Shown here: in pieces, positions 45,293 through 54,583 of the stretch
Layout of the letters: each line of letters begins with the position of its first letter
Numbering within the stretch: the stretch's first letter is position 1
Assembly: GCA_017404505.1 (NCBI GenBank)
Contig: JAFRCE010000021.1
Location: 1-57,259 of the forward strand
Length of the DNA: 57,259 bases
Direction of reading: 5' to 3'
From: Solobacterium sp.
Lineage (GTDB): Bacteria; Bacillota_I; Bacilli_A; Erysipelotrichales; Erysipelotrichaceae
The notes under the pieces: model-generated
What the model saw: the letters and a program-made list of their open reading frames with translations, nothing else
The model's database searches: none
Told to the model about the DNA's origin: nothing
Position numbers and translations under genes: made by a program

Positions 45293-46244
45293 ACCGAGAA
45301 GAAAAAAAGCGGTGATTATCGGCGGCGGCCACGGCCAGTCGGCGATCTGCCGCGGTATCAAGAACATTGACAACCTGGATATTACAGCCATTGTTACTGT
45401 CGCTGACGACGGCGGCAGCACCGGCCGTCTGCGCCGGAAGTTTCATATTCCCGCCATGGGCGACATCCGCAATGTCATGATCGCACTGGCGGAGAGCGAA
45501 TCCCTGATGAGCACTTTGATGGACTATCGCTTTGTCGATGACAAAGGTGACGAGGAAGACGTGGCCGGCCACAATCTCGGCAACCTGATCCTGACGGCCA
45601 TGACCGACCAGTGCGGCTCCTTTCTGGAAGCCGTGCAGACCATCGGCAAGGTCCTCAACGTCAAGGGAAATATCATTCCGGCAACCACCCAGGTCATTTC
45701 CCTGTTCGCTCTGATGGAAGACGACGTCATCGTCAAAGGCGAAGCGAACATTCCCGACCGCTCCAATCATATCCGCAAGGTATTCTATGACGTGCCGGTA
45801 CACGCCACACCGGATGCCATCAAGGCGATCCGGGAAGCGGATCTGATCATTTACGGAATCGGCTCGGTATACACAAGTATTCTGCCGAACGTGATCATTC
45901 CCGATATCCGTAAGGCACTGCAGAAGGCAAAGGGCCGCAAGGTCTATTTCTGCAACGCCATGACCCAGCCCGGTGAAACGGACGGTTACGCGGTGGAGGA
46001 TCATGTGCAGGCTCTGAAGGATCACGGCGCACCGGTGGACGCGGTGATCGTCGCCTGTGACAGTCTGCCGGAAAAAGTACTGCAGAAATATGCGAAGGAA
46101 GGCAGCACGCAGGTTCTGCTTCGCCAGCAGGAACATGACTATCAGATCATCCCCGGGCAGCTGCTCGCATTTGACAGGGACCTGATCCGTCATGATTCCC
46201 TGTGCATCGAGAAGATGATCCGCGGGCTGCTGGAGGAACTCTGA
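45285..46244 (+). CDS. yvcK: YvcK/CofD-like protein (gluconeogenesis and cell-wall factor)
   Basis: This 319-residue protein has the YvcK/CofD fold signatures VIIGGGHGQSAICRGIK and TVADDGGSTGRLRR, and GHNLGNLILTAM. YvcK links growth on gluconeogenic carbon sources to peptidoglycan synthesis and binds UDP-sugars. The start at 45285 has AAGGA upstream and lies inside the end of rapZ. It overlaps whiA by one base (TGATG). The rapZ-yvcK-whiA order is conserved across Bacillota. Confidence 0.95.
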   Translation: MSRPRRKKAVIIGGGHGQSAICRGIKNIDNLDITAIVTVADDGGSTGRLRRKFHIPAMGDIRNVMIALAESESLMSTLMDYRFVDDKGDEEDVAGHNLGNLILTAMTDQCGSFLEAVQTIGKVLNVKGNIIPATTQVISLFALMEDDVIVKGEANIPDRSNHIRKVFYDVPVHATPDAIKAIREADLIIYGIGSVYTSILPNVIIPDIRKALQKAKGRKVYFCNAMTQPGETDGYAVEDHVQALKDHGAPVDAVIVACDSLPEKVLQKYAKEGSTQVLLRQQEHDYQIIPGQLLAFDRDLIRHDSLCIEKMIRGLLEEL

Positions 46245-47185
46245 TGTCTTTTGCCTCGGAAATCAAACAGGAAGTTGCCCAGAAAGTCATGGAAGGCAGT
46301 GATGCCAGAGCTGAGCTGTCGGCATTGGTGCAGATGTGCTCGTCCCTGTCGCTTTCCGCCCGCGGTATGACGCTTCTGATCAGCGTGGAAAACGCGGCGG
46401 TTGCCCGGCGTGTCTTTTCACTGATCAAAGACCGCTATGACACGGATATCGAAATGTTCGTCAAACGCAAGATGAACCTGAAGAAAAACCGGGTATATGG
46501 CCTGCGGATCCTTTCGTCCGCCCAGGAAATCTTAAAGGATCTCGGGATTTACAGTTCCCGCGGACTGCTGGACAAACCGCTGGCCAGGATCGTGCAGACG
46601 GACAATAACGCCCGTGCCTATCTGGCCGGTGCTTTTCTGGCATCCGGCAGTATCAATCCGCCGGAAAAGACCCAGTATCACCTGGAAATCGTGACCAGCA
46701 CGGACGAGCATGCCCAGTTTCTGATCCGTCTTCTGGAGCGGTTTGATATCAGGGCGAAAAGCACAACGCGCCGCAGCAAATTCGTCGTTTATGTCAAAGC
46801 GGCGGAAAAGATCGGTGATTTCCTGCGTATTATCGAGGCTGACCAGGCGGTCATGAAATTTGAGAACATCCGTATTTCCCGCGATTTTTCCAATTCGATC
46901 ACAAGACTGAACAACATGGATGTCGCCAACGAAATGAAATCGCAGGCGGCCGCAAAAAAACAGCTGGAGGATATCCGCATTCTGGAAGAAGCGGAACGGA
47001 TCGAAAAACTGGATGACAAACTCAAGGACGTGATCGCGCTTCGGAAAGAATTCCCGGAAAGTTCACTGAACGAACTGGCGGCGATCTATGAACGCCGGAC
47101 CGGGGCTGCCGTATCCAAATCCGGCATGAAGCACCGTTTTGTCAGAATTCATGAATTGGCAGAAAAAATCAGCGGCGGCAGCTAA
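46244..47185 (+). CDS. whiA: WhiA-type DNA-binding protein
   Basis: This 313-residue protein has an N-terminal LAGLIDADG-like endonuclease fold without nuclease function (about residues 90-200, with ARAYLAGAFLASGSIN) and a C-terminal helix-turn-helix ending PESSLNELAAIYERR, then SGMKHRF. WhiA affects division and chromosome segregation in Bacillota and is a sporulation regulator in Streptomyces. It overlaps yvcK by one base. Confidence 0.96.
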   Translation: MSFASEIKQEVAQKVMEGSDARAELSALVQMCSSLSLSARGMTLLISVENAAVARRVFSLIKDRYDTDIEMFVKRKMNLKKNRVYGLRILSSAQEILKDLGIYSSRGLLDKPLARIVQTDNNARAYLAGAFLASGSINPPEKTQYHLEIVTSTDEHAQFLIRLLERFDIRAKSTTRRSKFVVYVKAAEKIGDFLRIIEADQAVMKFENIRISRDFSNSITRLNNMDVANEMKSQAAAKKQLEDIRILEEAERIEKLDDKLKDVIALRKEFPESSLNELAAIYERRTGAAVSKSGMKHRFVRIHELAEKISGGS

Positions 47186-47223
47186 TTCTCGTGTATGATT
47201 ACAGTGTTACAGAGGACTTCATT

Positions 47224-48138
47224 ATGATTAAAAAAGCAACAGCGGATCAGACCGCTGAAATCAAGGATATATTCAGCATCTGTTTTCCGAATGAAGATAC
47301 CCGTTATCTGGATTATTTCTTCAAAAACGTGTACCAGCCGGAAAACTGCTATGTAAATATCACCGACGGCAAGATCGTTTCCACTCTGATCCGCAATCCG
47401 CACGCGGTGATGTTCAACGACCGGGTGCTGCAGGCTTCCATGATCATGGGGGTCGCGACATTGCCGGAATATCAGCGCAAGGGACATATGCAGGAGCTGA
47501 TGGAAGTGGTACTCGATGCCTGTGAGCATTCGGAACTGCTGACCCTGATCCAGTCAGAGTCACCGGTGATCTATGAGCCGTTTGGCTTCCGGACGATCTA
47601 TCAGCGCACGGATGTCCGGCTGGAACGCAAGGACGTCAAGCGCATTACCAATTTCGGCTGCGCGTATGAACCGACACCGATCGATCTTCTGAAGGTCTAT
47701 TCCGTCTTTATCCGCCGGTTCAACGGCTTCTATGCCCGCGATCTGGAATACTTCGTCAACTATAAAAAAGAAATCATTGCCGAAGGCGGCAAGATCGTCG
47801 CCTACTACAACGGCAAGGATCAGATCCGCGGCTATGCGGTGATGATCCCGCAGGGCAATGAACTCTGTGTGGAAGAAATCGTTTATCTGGATTCCATGTC
47901 ACTGATGAAACTGTGCAATGCGGCTTTGCAGGAAAGAAGGGTCATTCACCTGCATGTTTCCGAAGCGGAAAATCTGCAGAAGCTTTTCCCGGAAGCGAAG
48001 ACAAAGACATACGGCTCGACGATGGTGCGGCTCAATGACGCCCAGCTTTTCTCACGGCTCTTCAACAAACGGGTGACAACGGTCGAAGAGGCTTTCGCGA
48101 TCAGCCAGCGGCCGCTGAATATGAACGAATTTGCATAA
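47224..48138 (+). CDS. GNAT-family acetyltransferase, Eis-like
   Basis: This 304-residue protein opens with a GNAT domain (MIKKATADQTAEIKDIF; the acetyl-CoA site GVATLPEYQRKGHM; EPFGFRTIYQR) and continues with a second GNAT-like and C-terminal domain, the layout of Eis-like N-acetyltransferases. The start at 47224 is chosen from GAGGA at 8-base spacing. Substrate unknown; aminoglycosides and peptides are known for relatives. It lies 38 bases after whiA and ends in a terminator. Confidence 0.85.
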   Translation: MIKKATADQTAEIKDIFSICFPNEDTRYLDYFFKNVYQPENCYVNITDGKIVSTLIRNPHAVMFNDRVLQASMIMGVATLPEYQRKGHMQELMEVVLDACEHSELLTLIQSESPVIYEPFGFRTIYQRTDVRLERKDVKRITNFGCAYEPTPIDLLKVYSVFIRRFNGFYARDLEYFVNYKKEIIAEGGKIVAYYNGKDQIRGYAVMIPQGNELCVEEIVYLDSMSLMKLCNAALQERRVIHLHVSEAENLQKLFPEAKTKTYGSTMVRLNDAQLFSRLFNKRVTTVEEAFAISQRPLNMNEFA

Positions 48139-48162
48139 AAGACAGAAAAATCTGTCTTTTTT
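48137..48162 (+). terminator. Terminator after the Eis-like gene
   Basis: AAAAGACAGA pairs with TCTGTCTTTT around AAAA, followed by TT; it overlaps the stop codon by two bases. Confidence 0.9.
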
Positions 48163-48223
48163 CGAAGGATATTTCAACAAAGAAGTATATAACAATTGCA
48201 AACATACAGCAGAAGGAGGAACT

Positions 48224-51076
48224 ATGGCTTTATTTCAGGACGCGGCAGAATACTATCAGAACCGGCAGTATGCGGAAGCGTATCAGGTCTATTCTGCCAT
48301 GAGTGACCGCCATGCCGTTTTCAATACGGCCATGATGGAAATCTTCGGACGCGGCATTCCGCAGGATCTCAGAAAAGCGGAAGAAAGGCTGCAGGAACTG
48401 GATCAGACAGGCATGGAAGAAGCAGCGGAACCGTTAGCGGCGCTGCGGGAATATTTCAAATACGCGGAAATCTATAACCAGTATAAAAAAGAATATATTA
48501 CCAAAAAGGATACCGCCTCTGCCTATGGCCTGCAGCGGGCCAAGAACCATGCGGCGGAAGCAGTCGGCCGTCTGAAAGCGATCGTTCTGTTCCATGAGCC
48601 ATATGAAAAAGAAACAGCAGAAGAAGAAAAGGCAGCCGCGGTCGTCCTGAGTGATGAAGAGAAGAAGGAAATCTTCGATCTGCTGGCGGCGGTCTATGAA
48701 GACGGCCAGGAAGACGATCTGCCGAAAATGCTGGCGGTGATGCAGAAAGGCGGCTATACCAAAGAGCGCTTCGGCATCAGGAGTCTGACAAAGATCCTGC
48801 CGCAGCTGCCGTTTATCCGGTATGCCTATAACAAAGCCGTCTTCCGCAAAGACGGAAACAATACGAACGCCATGGCCTTCAGCAAGGAAGAAAACGTTGT
48901 TGTCAGCGAAGCGGACAAACAGCAGATCCTGCAGCTGCTGAAGGATACCTACGGCGAAAGCGGCGATGATAAACTTCCGAAGATGCTGTCGGTGATGCAG
49001 CGGGGCGGCTTTACCAAGGAGTATTTCGGTATCAAGAGCCTGACGAAGATCCTGCCGCAGCTGCCGTTTATCCGGACCGAACTGAATCACGGCTGGTTCA
49101 CGGCGCCTGTCGAAGACGGTGAAGATCAGGAAACCGAACAGAAGGCTGCGGAAAGCGTTCAGCCGGCGGAAGAAGTAACAGAAACTGCGCAGCCTGCTGA
49201 AACAGTGATCGAAGTACAGCAGCCGGCAGAAGAAATAAAGAAAGCGGAACAGCCGGTTGCCGAAGAAAAAAGCACCGCGCTGGCAGCGGAAGAGAACAGG
49301 GTAAGCACGGAACCATCTTCCGTCAAGATCTACCGTTATGCAAGACTTGGCAAAGACGCGGACGACAGAATGTTTCTGAATGCCACGGACGGCAATGTCT
49401 ATACACTCGTCAAAAAGAATGTGCATCCGCAGTTCCTCGAGGCGCTTGCCCAGGGTGAATACCGCTGGATCAGAGCAAATGAAGGAGCCTTCTTTGTCAA
49501 GCCGGCCCGGGAAAATGTCGCTTTCCTTGTGTCGGAAGCAGAGGGCTTCCTGCGCAGTTACAAAAAAGGCGATCAGGTCAGCCTGCCGCTGAAAAAGCGT
49601 CTGAGCGAATACTGCCTGGTAGCTCTTGGACCGACCCTGTACGGCCGGCTGGAAAGAGATGACGTAAACGTCGACTACAACAGCCTGCAGGAAGGGGAGA
49701 TCTATACCTTCGAAGTGAAACACTGCCACATGGATGAGCAGAAGCATTTCTACGCGACCCTGAAACTGATCGGCAAATATGACAGCCGCGGCACACTGCG
49801 CCGTATTGAGTCGCTGCCGGATCCGGATGAACTGCGGCAGACCATGCTGGTGCCGGGCAAACTGGTGGATCATCTGAAAAAAGAAGACGATAAGAGAAGC
49901 GCTCTGGAAACAGCCATGGGCGAGGAACTCTCGATCAGTTCTCTGAAGGAATTCATTCTGGACCGATATTCCGAACAGAAGGACAGCCATCAGCTCTTTA
50001 CAAACCGCCGCAATGACCGGTACGAAATCGATGTGGAACTGAATGTCAGGGACGGTAAAGGCGTGCCGTTAAAGGCATGTCTGAACAAGACACCGGGCCA
50101 CGACACGTTCGTGCTGGCGCTGGTCGGAGCCAGCAGTCCGGATAAAGAAATGCTGCGAAAGGTCTTCGTGGCGGACTGGAACAAAGTGACTCAGGAACTC
50201 AGCGAACTGGCACTGCCGGAAAACTGGGATTACAAAGACGACAAGACCCGCAGTAAACGGATCCTCATCAATTATGTGAAATACAGTTTTTATACAGCCT
50301 GGCTGGATGGAGATGTCTATGAAGAAGACGGCTACGGTATCTTCAATACAGGCCTCGTGGACAGAGCCTATGATCCGATCTACTGTCTTCTCGAACCAAA
50401 CCGGGATATTAATGACGTCTTTGAAAGAAAATGGACGATTGCATACTTTGCCTGCCGCGGCAAAGGCGACAACGGCAAAGACCTCAACCGTCGTATCAGC
50501 AGGTATCCGAACCCGCCGAAATACATCAAACCGGAGAAGGCGGCGGACCTGTTCTTCGATACCGAAAAGGAACTGTTCTGTGATTATGAACACATCCTGC
50601 TCGACAATATGGCAAGACTGCCGCGGGAATTCATCGAGTACCAGCTTTCCTATGACACAGAACTGAAAAAGATGTACCAGGAAGAAAAACCGTTTGCCAT
50701 TATCCGCAAGTATATCACCGGCAGCGACCGGCTGATGCGTGACCTGGAAGACGGTCTGAAACGGGCTGTTCTCACGGCGGTGAAATATGCGTCCTGGAAT
50801 TACAAGACGGCAGTTCCGATCTACTATCCCCGCAATAATTCCATCAGTCTGCTGCTGCCGCTGAACCTGGTCGGCGACAAACCGGAAGCGGATGCGGCTC
50901 TTGTCATCGAACGGCTGGCGAACGGAAATTATCAGGGACAGACGATTTTTACCATGGCCATGGCCTATCAGGATGCCCGCCAGATCACCCGCCCGAATTC
51001 CGACTGGCTGCAGCTGGATTCGGTGCAGGAAGACGAAGAAAGCGAAGATGCATCAGAAGCTGCCGAGAGCTTTTGA
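48224..51076 (+). CDS. Large LOTUS-like / DUF3825 protein
   Basis: This 950-residue, cytoplasmic-looking protein begins with a Sel1/TPR-like stretch (about 1-75). Two near-identical modules follow at about 145-205 and 228-290, each with LPKMLxVMQxGGxTKExFGI and [12 protein letters not shown], resembling OST-HTH/LOTUS RNA-binding winged helices. A Glu/Gln/Pro-rich linker (about 296-362) leads to a beta-rich middle domain. The last third (about 655-930) has [37 protein letters not shown] and [16 protein letters not shown], which I recognise as DUF3825. The start at 48224 follows AAGGAGG. The gene stands alone between terminator and gapA promoter. RNA binding is inferred; the DUF3825 role is unknown. 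Confidence 0.75.
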   Translation: MALFQDAAEYYQNRQYAEAYQVYSAMSDRHAVFNTAMMEIFGRGIPQDLRKAEERLQELDQTGMEEAAEPLAALREYFKYAEIYNQYKKEYITKKDTASAYGLQRAKNHAAEAVGRLKAIVLFHEPYEKETAEEEKAAAVVLSDEEKKEIFDLLAAVYEDGQEDDLPKMLAVMQKGGYTKERFGIRSLTKILPQLPFIRYAYNKAVFRKDGNNTNAMAFSKEENVVVSEADKQQILQLLKDTYGESGDDKLPKMLSVMQRGGFTKEYFGIKSLTKILPQLPFIRTELNHGWFTAPVEDGEDQETEQKAAESVQPAEEVTETAQPAETVIEVQQPAEEIKKAEQPVAEEKSTALAAEENRVSTEPSSVKIYRYARLGKDADDRMFLNATDGNVYTLVKKNVHPQFLEALAQGEYRWIRANEGAFFVKPARENVAFLVSEAEGFLRSYKKGDQVSLPLKKRLSEYCLVALGPTLYGRLERDDVNVDYNSLQEGEIYTFEVKHCHMDEQKHFYATLKLIGKYDSRGTLRRIESLPDPDELRQTMLVPGKLVDHLKKEDDKRSALETAMGEELSISSLKEFILDRYSEQKDSHQLFTNRRNDRYEIDVELNVRDGKGVPLKACLNKTPGHDTFVLALVGASSPDKEMLRKVFVADWNKVTQELSELALPENWDYKDDKTRSKRILINYVKYSFYTAWLDGDVYEEDGYGIFNTGLVDRAYDPIYCLLEPNRDINDVFERKWTIAYFACRGKGDNGKDLNRRISRYPNPPKYIKPEKAADLFFDTEKELFCDYEHILLDNMARLPREFIEYQLSYDTELKKMYQEEKPFAIIRKYITGSDRLMRDLEDGLKRAVLTAVKYASWNYKTAVPIYYPRNNSISLLLPLNLVGDKPEADAALVIERLANGNYQGQTIFTMAMAYQDARQITRPNSDWLQLDSVQEDEESEDASEAAESF

Positions 51077-51124
51077 AACAGTTGATTTTTTGCGCATTTA
51101 TTGATGAAATCCCCGCAATGATAA

Positions 51125-51153
51125 TTGACTATAAAAGTGCTAAATCTTATAAT
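51125..51153 (+). promoter_or_regulatory. Strong sigma-A promoter of gapA
   Basis: TTGACT (51125-51130) and TATAAT (51148-51153) with a 17-base spacer; both elements are near consensus. Confidence 0.88.
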
Positions 51154-51189
51154 TTTAATAGCGACATAAGGAGGTCTTTAAAAGACAAT

Positions 51190-52227
51190 ATGACAGATGT
51201 AAGAGTTGCAATTAATGGTTTTGGCCGTATCGGCCGTCTGGCTTTCAGACAGATGTTCGGCGCTCCGGGCTATGAAGTAGTTGCTATCAACGACTTAACA
51301 AAGCCTTCCATGCTGGCTCACCTGCTGAAGTATGACACAGCTCAGGGCGGCTACTGTGGCAAGATCGGTGAAAACCTTCACACAGTTACAGCTGATGATG
51401 AAGCTAACACCATCACAGTAGACGGCAAGACACTGCAGATCTATGCTAAGCCGAATGCAGAGGAACTCCCATGGGGTGAACTGAAGGTTGACGTAGTTCT
51501 CGAGTGCACAGGTTTCTACACAAGCAAGGCTAAGGCTGAAGCTCACATCAAGGCTGGTGCCCGTAAGGTTGTTATCTCTGCTCCTGCAGGAAACGATCTG
51601 CCGACAATCGTATTCAACACCAACCACACAACACTGAAGCCGACAGACACAGTTATCTCCGCAGCTAGCTGCACAACAAACTGCCTGGCTCCGATGACAA
51701 AGGCTCTGAACGACTATGCTCCGATTCAGTCCGGTATCATGACAACTGTTCATGCTTACACAGGCGACCAGATGATCCTCGACGGACCGCAGAGAAAAGG
51801 CGATGTCCAGAGAGCTAGAGCTGGTGCTGCCAACATCGTTCCGAACAGCACAGGTGCTGCAAAGGCTATCGGTCTTGTTATTCCTGAACTGAACGGCAAG
51901 CTCATCGGCGCTGCACAGAGAGTTCCGACTCCGACAGGCTCCACAACGATCCTGCACGCAGTTGTTAAGGGCGATGTTACTGTTGAAGGCATCAACGCTG
52001 CTATGAAGGCTGCTACAAACGAGTCCTTCGGCTACACAGAAGAAAAGCTTGTTTCTTCCGACATCATCGGTATGAAGTATGGTTCTCTGTTCGATGCTAA
52101 CCAGACAATGGTTGCCAAGATGGACGATGGTTCCTTCCTGGTACAGGTTGTTTCCTGGTATGACAACGAGAACTCCTACACATCTCAGATGGTTCGTACA
52201 ATCAAGTACTTCTCCGAACTGAAATAA
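51190..52227 (+). CDS. gapA: Glyceraldehyde-3-phosphate dehydrogenase
   Basis: This 345-residue glycolytic enzyme has INGFGRIGR at the start (NAD-binding), the active-site SCTTNCLAP motif with catalytic Cys161, and [13 protein letters not shown] near the end. Codon use differs sharply from neighbours, with GCT, ACA and GTT favoured, as expected for a highly expressed gene. AAGGAGG (51168-51174) lies an unusually long 15 bases before the ATG; a small GTCT/AGAC hairpin between them could shorten the distance. A strong promoter and a strong terminator frame it as a single-gene unit. Confidence 0.98.
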   Translation: MTDVRVAINGFGRIGRLAFRQMFGAPGYEVVAINDLTKPSMLAHLLKYDTAQGGYCGKIGENLHTVTADDEANTITVDGKTLQIYAKPNAEELPWGELKVDVVLECTGFYTSKAKAEAHIKAGARKVVISAPAGNDLPTIVFNTNHTTLKPTDTVISAASCTTNCLAPMTKALNDYAPIQSGIMTTVHAYTGDQMILDGPQRKGDVQRARAGAANIVPNSTGAAKAIGLVIPELNGKLIGAAQRVPTPTGSTTILHAVVKGDVTVEGINAAMKAATNESFGYTEEKLVSSDIIGMKYGSLFDANQTMVAKMDDGSFLVQVVSWYDNENSYTSQMVRTIKYFSELK

Positions 52228-52250
52228 TTAGAGTTTCTTACATCAGAAAG

Positions 52251-52283
52251 CAGAGGGTTCAAAAGAACTCTCTGTTTTTTTTG
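52251..52283 (+). terminator. Terminator of gapA
   Basis: CAGAGGGTTC pairs with GAACTCTCTG around AAAA, followed by eight T. Confidence 0.93.
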
Positions 52284-52292
52284 TCTGCTCAT

Positions 52293-52321
52293 ATAAAAAA
52301 CCGTATCCATCGGATACGGTT
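52293..52321 (-). terminator. Terminator of the SDR gene (minus strand)
   Basis: On the minus strand AACCGTATCC pairs with GGATACGGTT around GAT, followed by TTTTTATAT. Confidence 0.9.
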
Positions 52322-52344
52322 GAAAGATAGCCTGTTTTGTGTGA

Positions 52345-53133
52345 TCAGCTGGCAGCAGAGACTTTGGAGTCGACGTGCATACCCATACCGGCTGTGTGGG
52401 AAGAAACCTCAGAAGCCAGATACAGAACAGCATTGGCAACTTCTTCCGGCTTGGCATATCTCTTGTCCATCGCATACTGTCCGGCAAGCATAGCCATTGC
52501 TTCTTCGTGTGTCATCGTGTCACCGAAGAAGTCTTTTTCGATACGCAGCATCATCGGTGTATCGACCGGTCCCGGACATACATAGTTGACATGAACGCCT
52601 ACCGGGCCGAGTTCAAGCGCGACGCACTTGGTCAGACCTGCGACAGCATACTTGGAGGAAACATAAGCACTGTTTCCTGCTGTCGGTTCATAAGCGGCTG
52701 CAGAAGCGACGACAACGACGGATCCGGATTTCTTTTCGATCAGTGTCGGAGCGGCATACTTTAATGTCAGCATGACGGCGAAGACATTGAGCATATAAGT
52801 CTGTTCAAACAGTTCGAGTGTCATGTCCTGTACAGGATGTGCTTTTCCTTCATAACCTGCGTTCGGTACTACGATATCAATTGTGCCGAAATGAGCTTTG
52901 GCGTTCTTGACGAAGTTCTTGATATCTTCTTCTTTGTTCAGATCTGCCACGAAGCCTGCGACCTGGCCTTCCGCTGCTTCGAGAGTCGGAAGCAGAGCGT
53001 CGATTTTGGTCTGGCTGGTGGAGGAGAAGGCAACTTTGGCACCTTCATTCAGAAAGCCCTTGACGATTGCTGTGCCAATACCGCCTGTACCGCCTGTGAC
53101 TAAAACAACCTTGTCTTTTAATTTAAGATCCAT
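52345..53133 (-). CDS. Short-chain dehydrogenase/reductase
   Basis: This 262-residue enzyme has the SDR cofactor motif TGGTGGIG near the N-terminus, the NAG motif (VVPNAGYEG), and catalytic Ser, Tyr and Lys in VASAAAYEP, then SAYVSSKYA (YxxxK). It shows the PGPVDTP loop after the active site. The sequence resembles bile-acid or 3-oxoacyl-type SDRs, but the substrate cannot be assigned. It is a single gene facing gapA. The C-terminus (GMGMHVDSKVSAAS) replaces the usual VDGG ending. Confidence 0.93.
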   Translation of the reverse strand: MDLKLKDKVVLVTGGTGGIGTAIVKGFLNEGAKVAFSSTSQTKIDALLPTLEAAEGQVAGFVADLNKEEDIKNFVKNAKAHFGTIDIVVPNAGYEGKAHPVQDMTLELFEQTYMLNVFAVMLTLKYAAPTLIEKKSGSVVVVASAAAYEPTAGNSAYVSSKYAVAGLTKCVALELGPVGVHVNYVCPGPVDTPMMLRIEKDFFGDTMTHEEAMAMLAGQYAMDKRYAKPEEVANAVLYLASEVSSHTAGMGMHVDSKVSAAS

Positions 53134-53184
53134 ATATATTTATTTATCCTTTCTTTAAAGCAATATTTGCTTTCTACCACCAAA

Positions 53185-53214
53185 ATTATACATCAAGGCC
53201 CATGTGTCGTGAAA
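53185..53214 (-). promoter_or_regulatory. Promoter of the SDR gene (minus strand)
   Basis: On the minus strand TTTCAC (53209-53214) and TATAAT (53185-53190) are 18 bases apart. The rest of 53215-53416 shows a small hairpin (GGCATC / GATGCC near 53376-53402) but no clear gene. Confidence 0.5.
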
Positions 53215-53416
53215 GGATAATGATAACCTGACAAACTGATTTTGATATTTCATGAATTTCAAAGCTTCGCACAGGGAAGTGTTTCCGGAAAGGATCAGAA
53301 CTTTTTGCCGCAGAAAGCAGAACACCGTGTTTTATTCTGTTCACGGCAGGGAGAATTTAGTATGCTGTATTTGCAGAGGCATCCGCATGCATGAAAGATG
53401 CCGGAATGGAGAATAT

Positions 53417-53845
53417 ATGATTGGAAGACAGGTAATCCCAACTACAAAAGCGTTTACGCTGGATGAGTTATACAGTTTCATGGAAGAACACTGGAACACG
53501 GAGGAATACAATCCGTTTGAGCGGGGCAGACCGAATCCGCTGAGCGCTGAGGAGTATATTATGTTACCGGCGACACCGCGCTTTCTGGTGCTCGTTTACA
53601 GCCGGGCGGCCGGTGGCCTTTTCAGCAAGGATAATAAGGTGATTCTGACGACCGCCAATACACCGGAAGGTGTCTCGGAATCCCTGATCCGCGGCATTCC
53701 CACCAGCAATATCATCTTTGGCGGCATACAGATCAGCAGTTCCATGTCAGCGGAGAAAGAGCGCAAAGGCCCGGCTGAGGATATTCTGCAGATGTATACG
53801 GAATACATGCAGAAATTGCTCGCGGAAGCGGGATATCGGAAATAA
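53417..53845 (+). CDS. Hypothetical protein (142 aa)
   Basis: This soluble 142-residue protein has no recognisable family. It has an acidic N-terminal helix region (FTLDELYSFMEEHWNTEE), a central beta-rich part (FLVLVYSRAAGGLFSK, KVILTTANTPEGV) and a helical end. The start at 53417 is chosen because GGAG lies 5 bases upstream; the frame stays open to 53252, so a longer form cannot be excluded. A terminator follows. Confidence 0.6.
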   Translation: MIGRQVIPTTKAFTLDELYSFMEEHWNTEEYNPFERGRPNPLSAEEYIMLPATPRFLVLVYSRAAGGLFSKDNKVILTTANTPEGVSESLIRGIPTSNIIFGGIQISSSMSAEKERKGPAEDILQMYTEYMQKLLAEAGYRK

Positions 53846-53910
53846 TACCGGCAACAGCGCCTATCAAACCGGCATAGAATTAGCAGAAAAATTAAATAAC
53901 TGCTAAATAC

Positions 53911-53937
53911 AAAAACGCCTTTAAAACAGGCGTTTTT
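53911..53937 (+). terminator. Terminator after the 142-aa gene
   Basis: AAAAACGCCT pairs with AGGCGTTTTT around TTAAAAC; the stem is symmetrical and could work on both strands. Confidence 0.9.
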
Positions 53938-53978
53938 CGTTATTATCAACAATGACGGAAGCAAACGAAAAGAAAAAA

Positions 53979-54020
53979 TTAGCACTTATCTATTGACAGT
54001 GCTAAATATCTGAGTATAAC
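53979..54020 (+). promoter_or_regulatory. CIRCE element overlapping the hsp20 promoter
   Basis: TTAGCACTT (53979-53987), nine bases, then CAGTGCTAA (53997-54005) match the CIRCE operator of HrcA with the correct spacing and only the innermost pairs altered. The -35 TTGACA (53993-53998) lies inside it, and the -10 TATAAC (54015-54020) follows at 16 bases. HrcA binding would block polymerase until heat stress. Confidence 0.93.
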
Positions 54021-54061
54021 TATAGATGAAAGGTGAAGAAACCTTAATGGAGGTATTCAAG

Positions 54062-54481
54062 ATGAAATACAACGTAGCAAGAAACAATGATTTATTCGAT
54101 GATTTATTTGACAACATGTTCAGAGCACCGGTATTCGGCGGACAGTCACTGATGAAGACAGATGTCCGTGAGAAGGACGGAAAATATATTCTCGATGTTG
54201 AAATGCCGGGCTACAAGAAGGAAGACGTCAAGATCTCCCTGTACAACGGCACACTGACAGTCAGTGCTGAACGTCATTCTTCCAATGAGGAAAAGGATGA
54301 TGCCGGCCGCATGATCCGCCAGGAACGTTACTCCGGCAGCTGCTCCAGAAGTTTCTATGTCGGCGAAGGCATCAAGGACACAGATGTCCACGCAACCTTC
54401 ACAGACGGTATCCTGAAGATCGAACTGCCGACCGAGCAGAAGAAAGAGGAAGAAGAGAAGAAGTTCATCGATATCTTCTGA
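54062..54481 (+). CDS. Small heat-shock protein, Hsp20/alpha-crystallin family
   Basis: This 139-residue chaperone has an alpha-crystallin domain (about residues 32-125) with VEMPGYKKEDVKISLYNGTL and the GILKIELP strand near the C-terminus. Such proteins hold unfolding clients as large oligomers. The start at 54062 is preferred because GGAGG lies 8 bases upstream; an ATG five codons earlier contains part of that ribosome site. The CIRCE element makes it a HrcA-regulated gene. Confidence 0.95.
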   Translation: MKYNVARNNDLFDDLFDNMFRAPVFGGQSLMKTDVREKDGKYILDVEMPGYKKEDVKISLYNGTLTVSAERHSSNEEKDDAGRMIRQERYSGSCSRSFYVGEGIKDTDVHATFTDGILKIELPTEQKKEEEEKKFIDIF

Positions 54482-54497
54482 TCAGTCAGATAAAGGG

Positions 54498-54524
54498 AAA
54501 GCCTTCGGGCTTTTTCTTTTTTTG
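54498..54524 (+). terminator. Terminator of hsp20
   Basis: AAAGCC pairs with GGCTTT around a TTCG tetraloop, followed by T-rich sequence. Confidence 0.85.
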
Positions 54525-54526
54525 TT

Positions 54527-54559
54527 AATAAGAAAAGATGCCTGCGGGAAACAGGCATC
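54527..54559 (-). terminator. Terminator of padR-DUF4097 (minus strand)
   Basis: On the minus strand GATGCCTG pairs with CAGGCATC, followed by TTTTCTTATT. Confidence 0.82.
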
Positions 54560-54583
54560 GGAGTGAGCAATTGTACAGACAGG

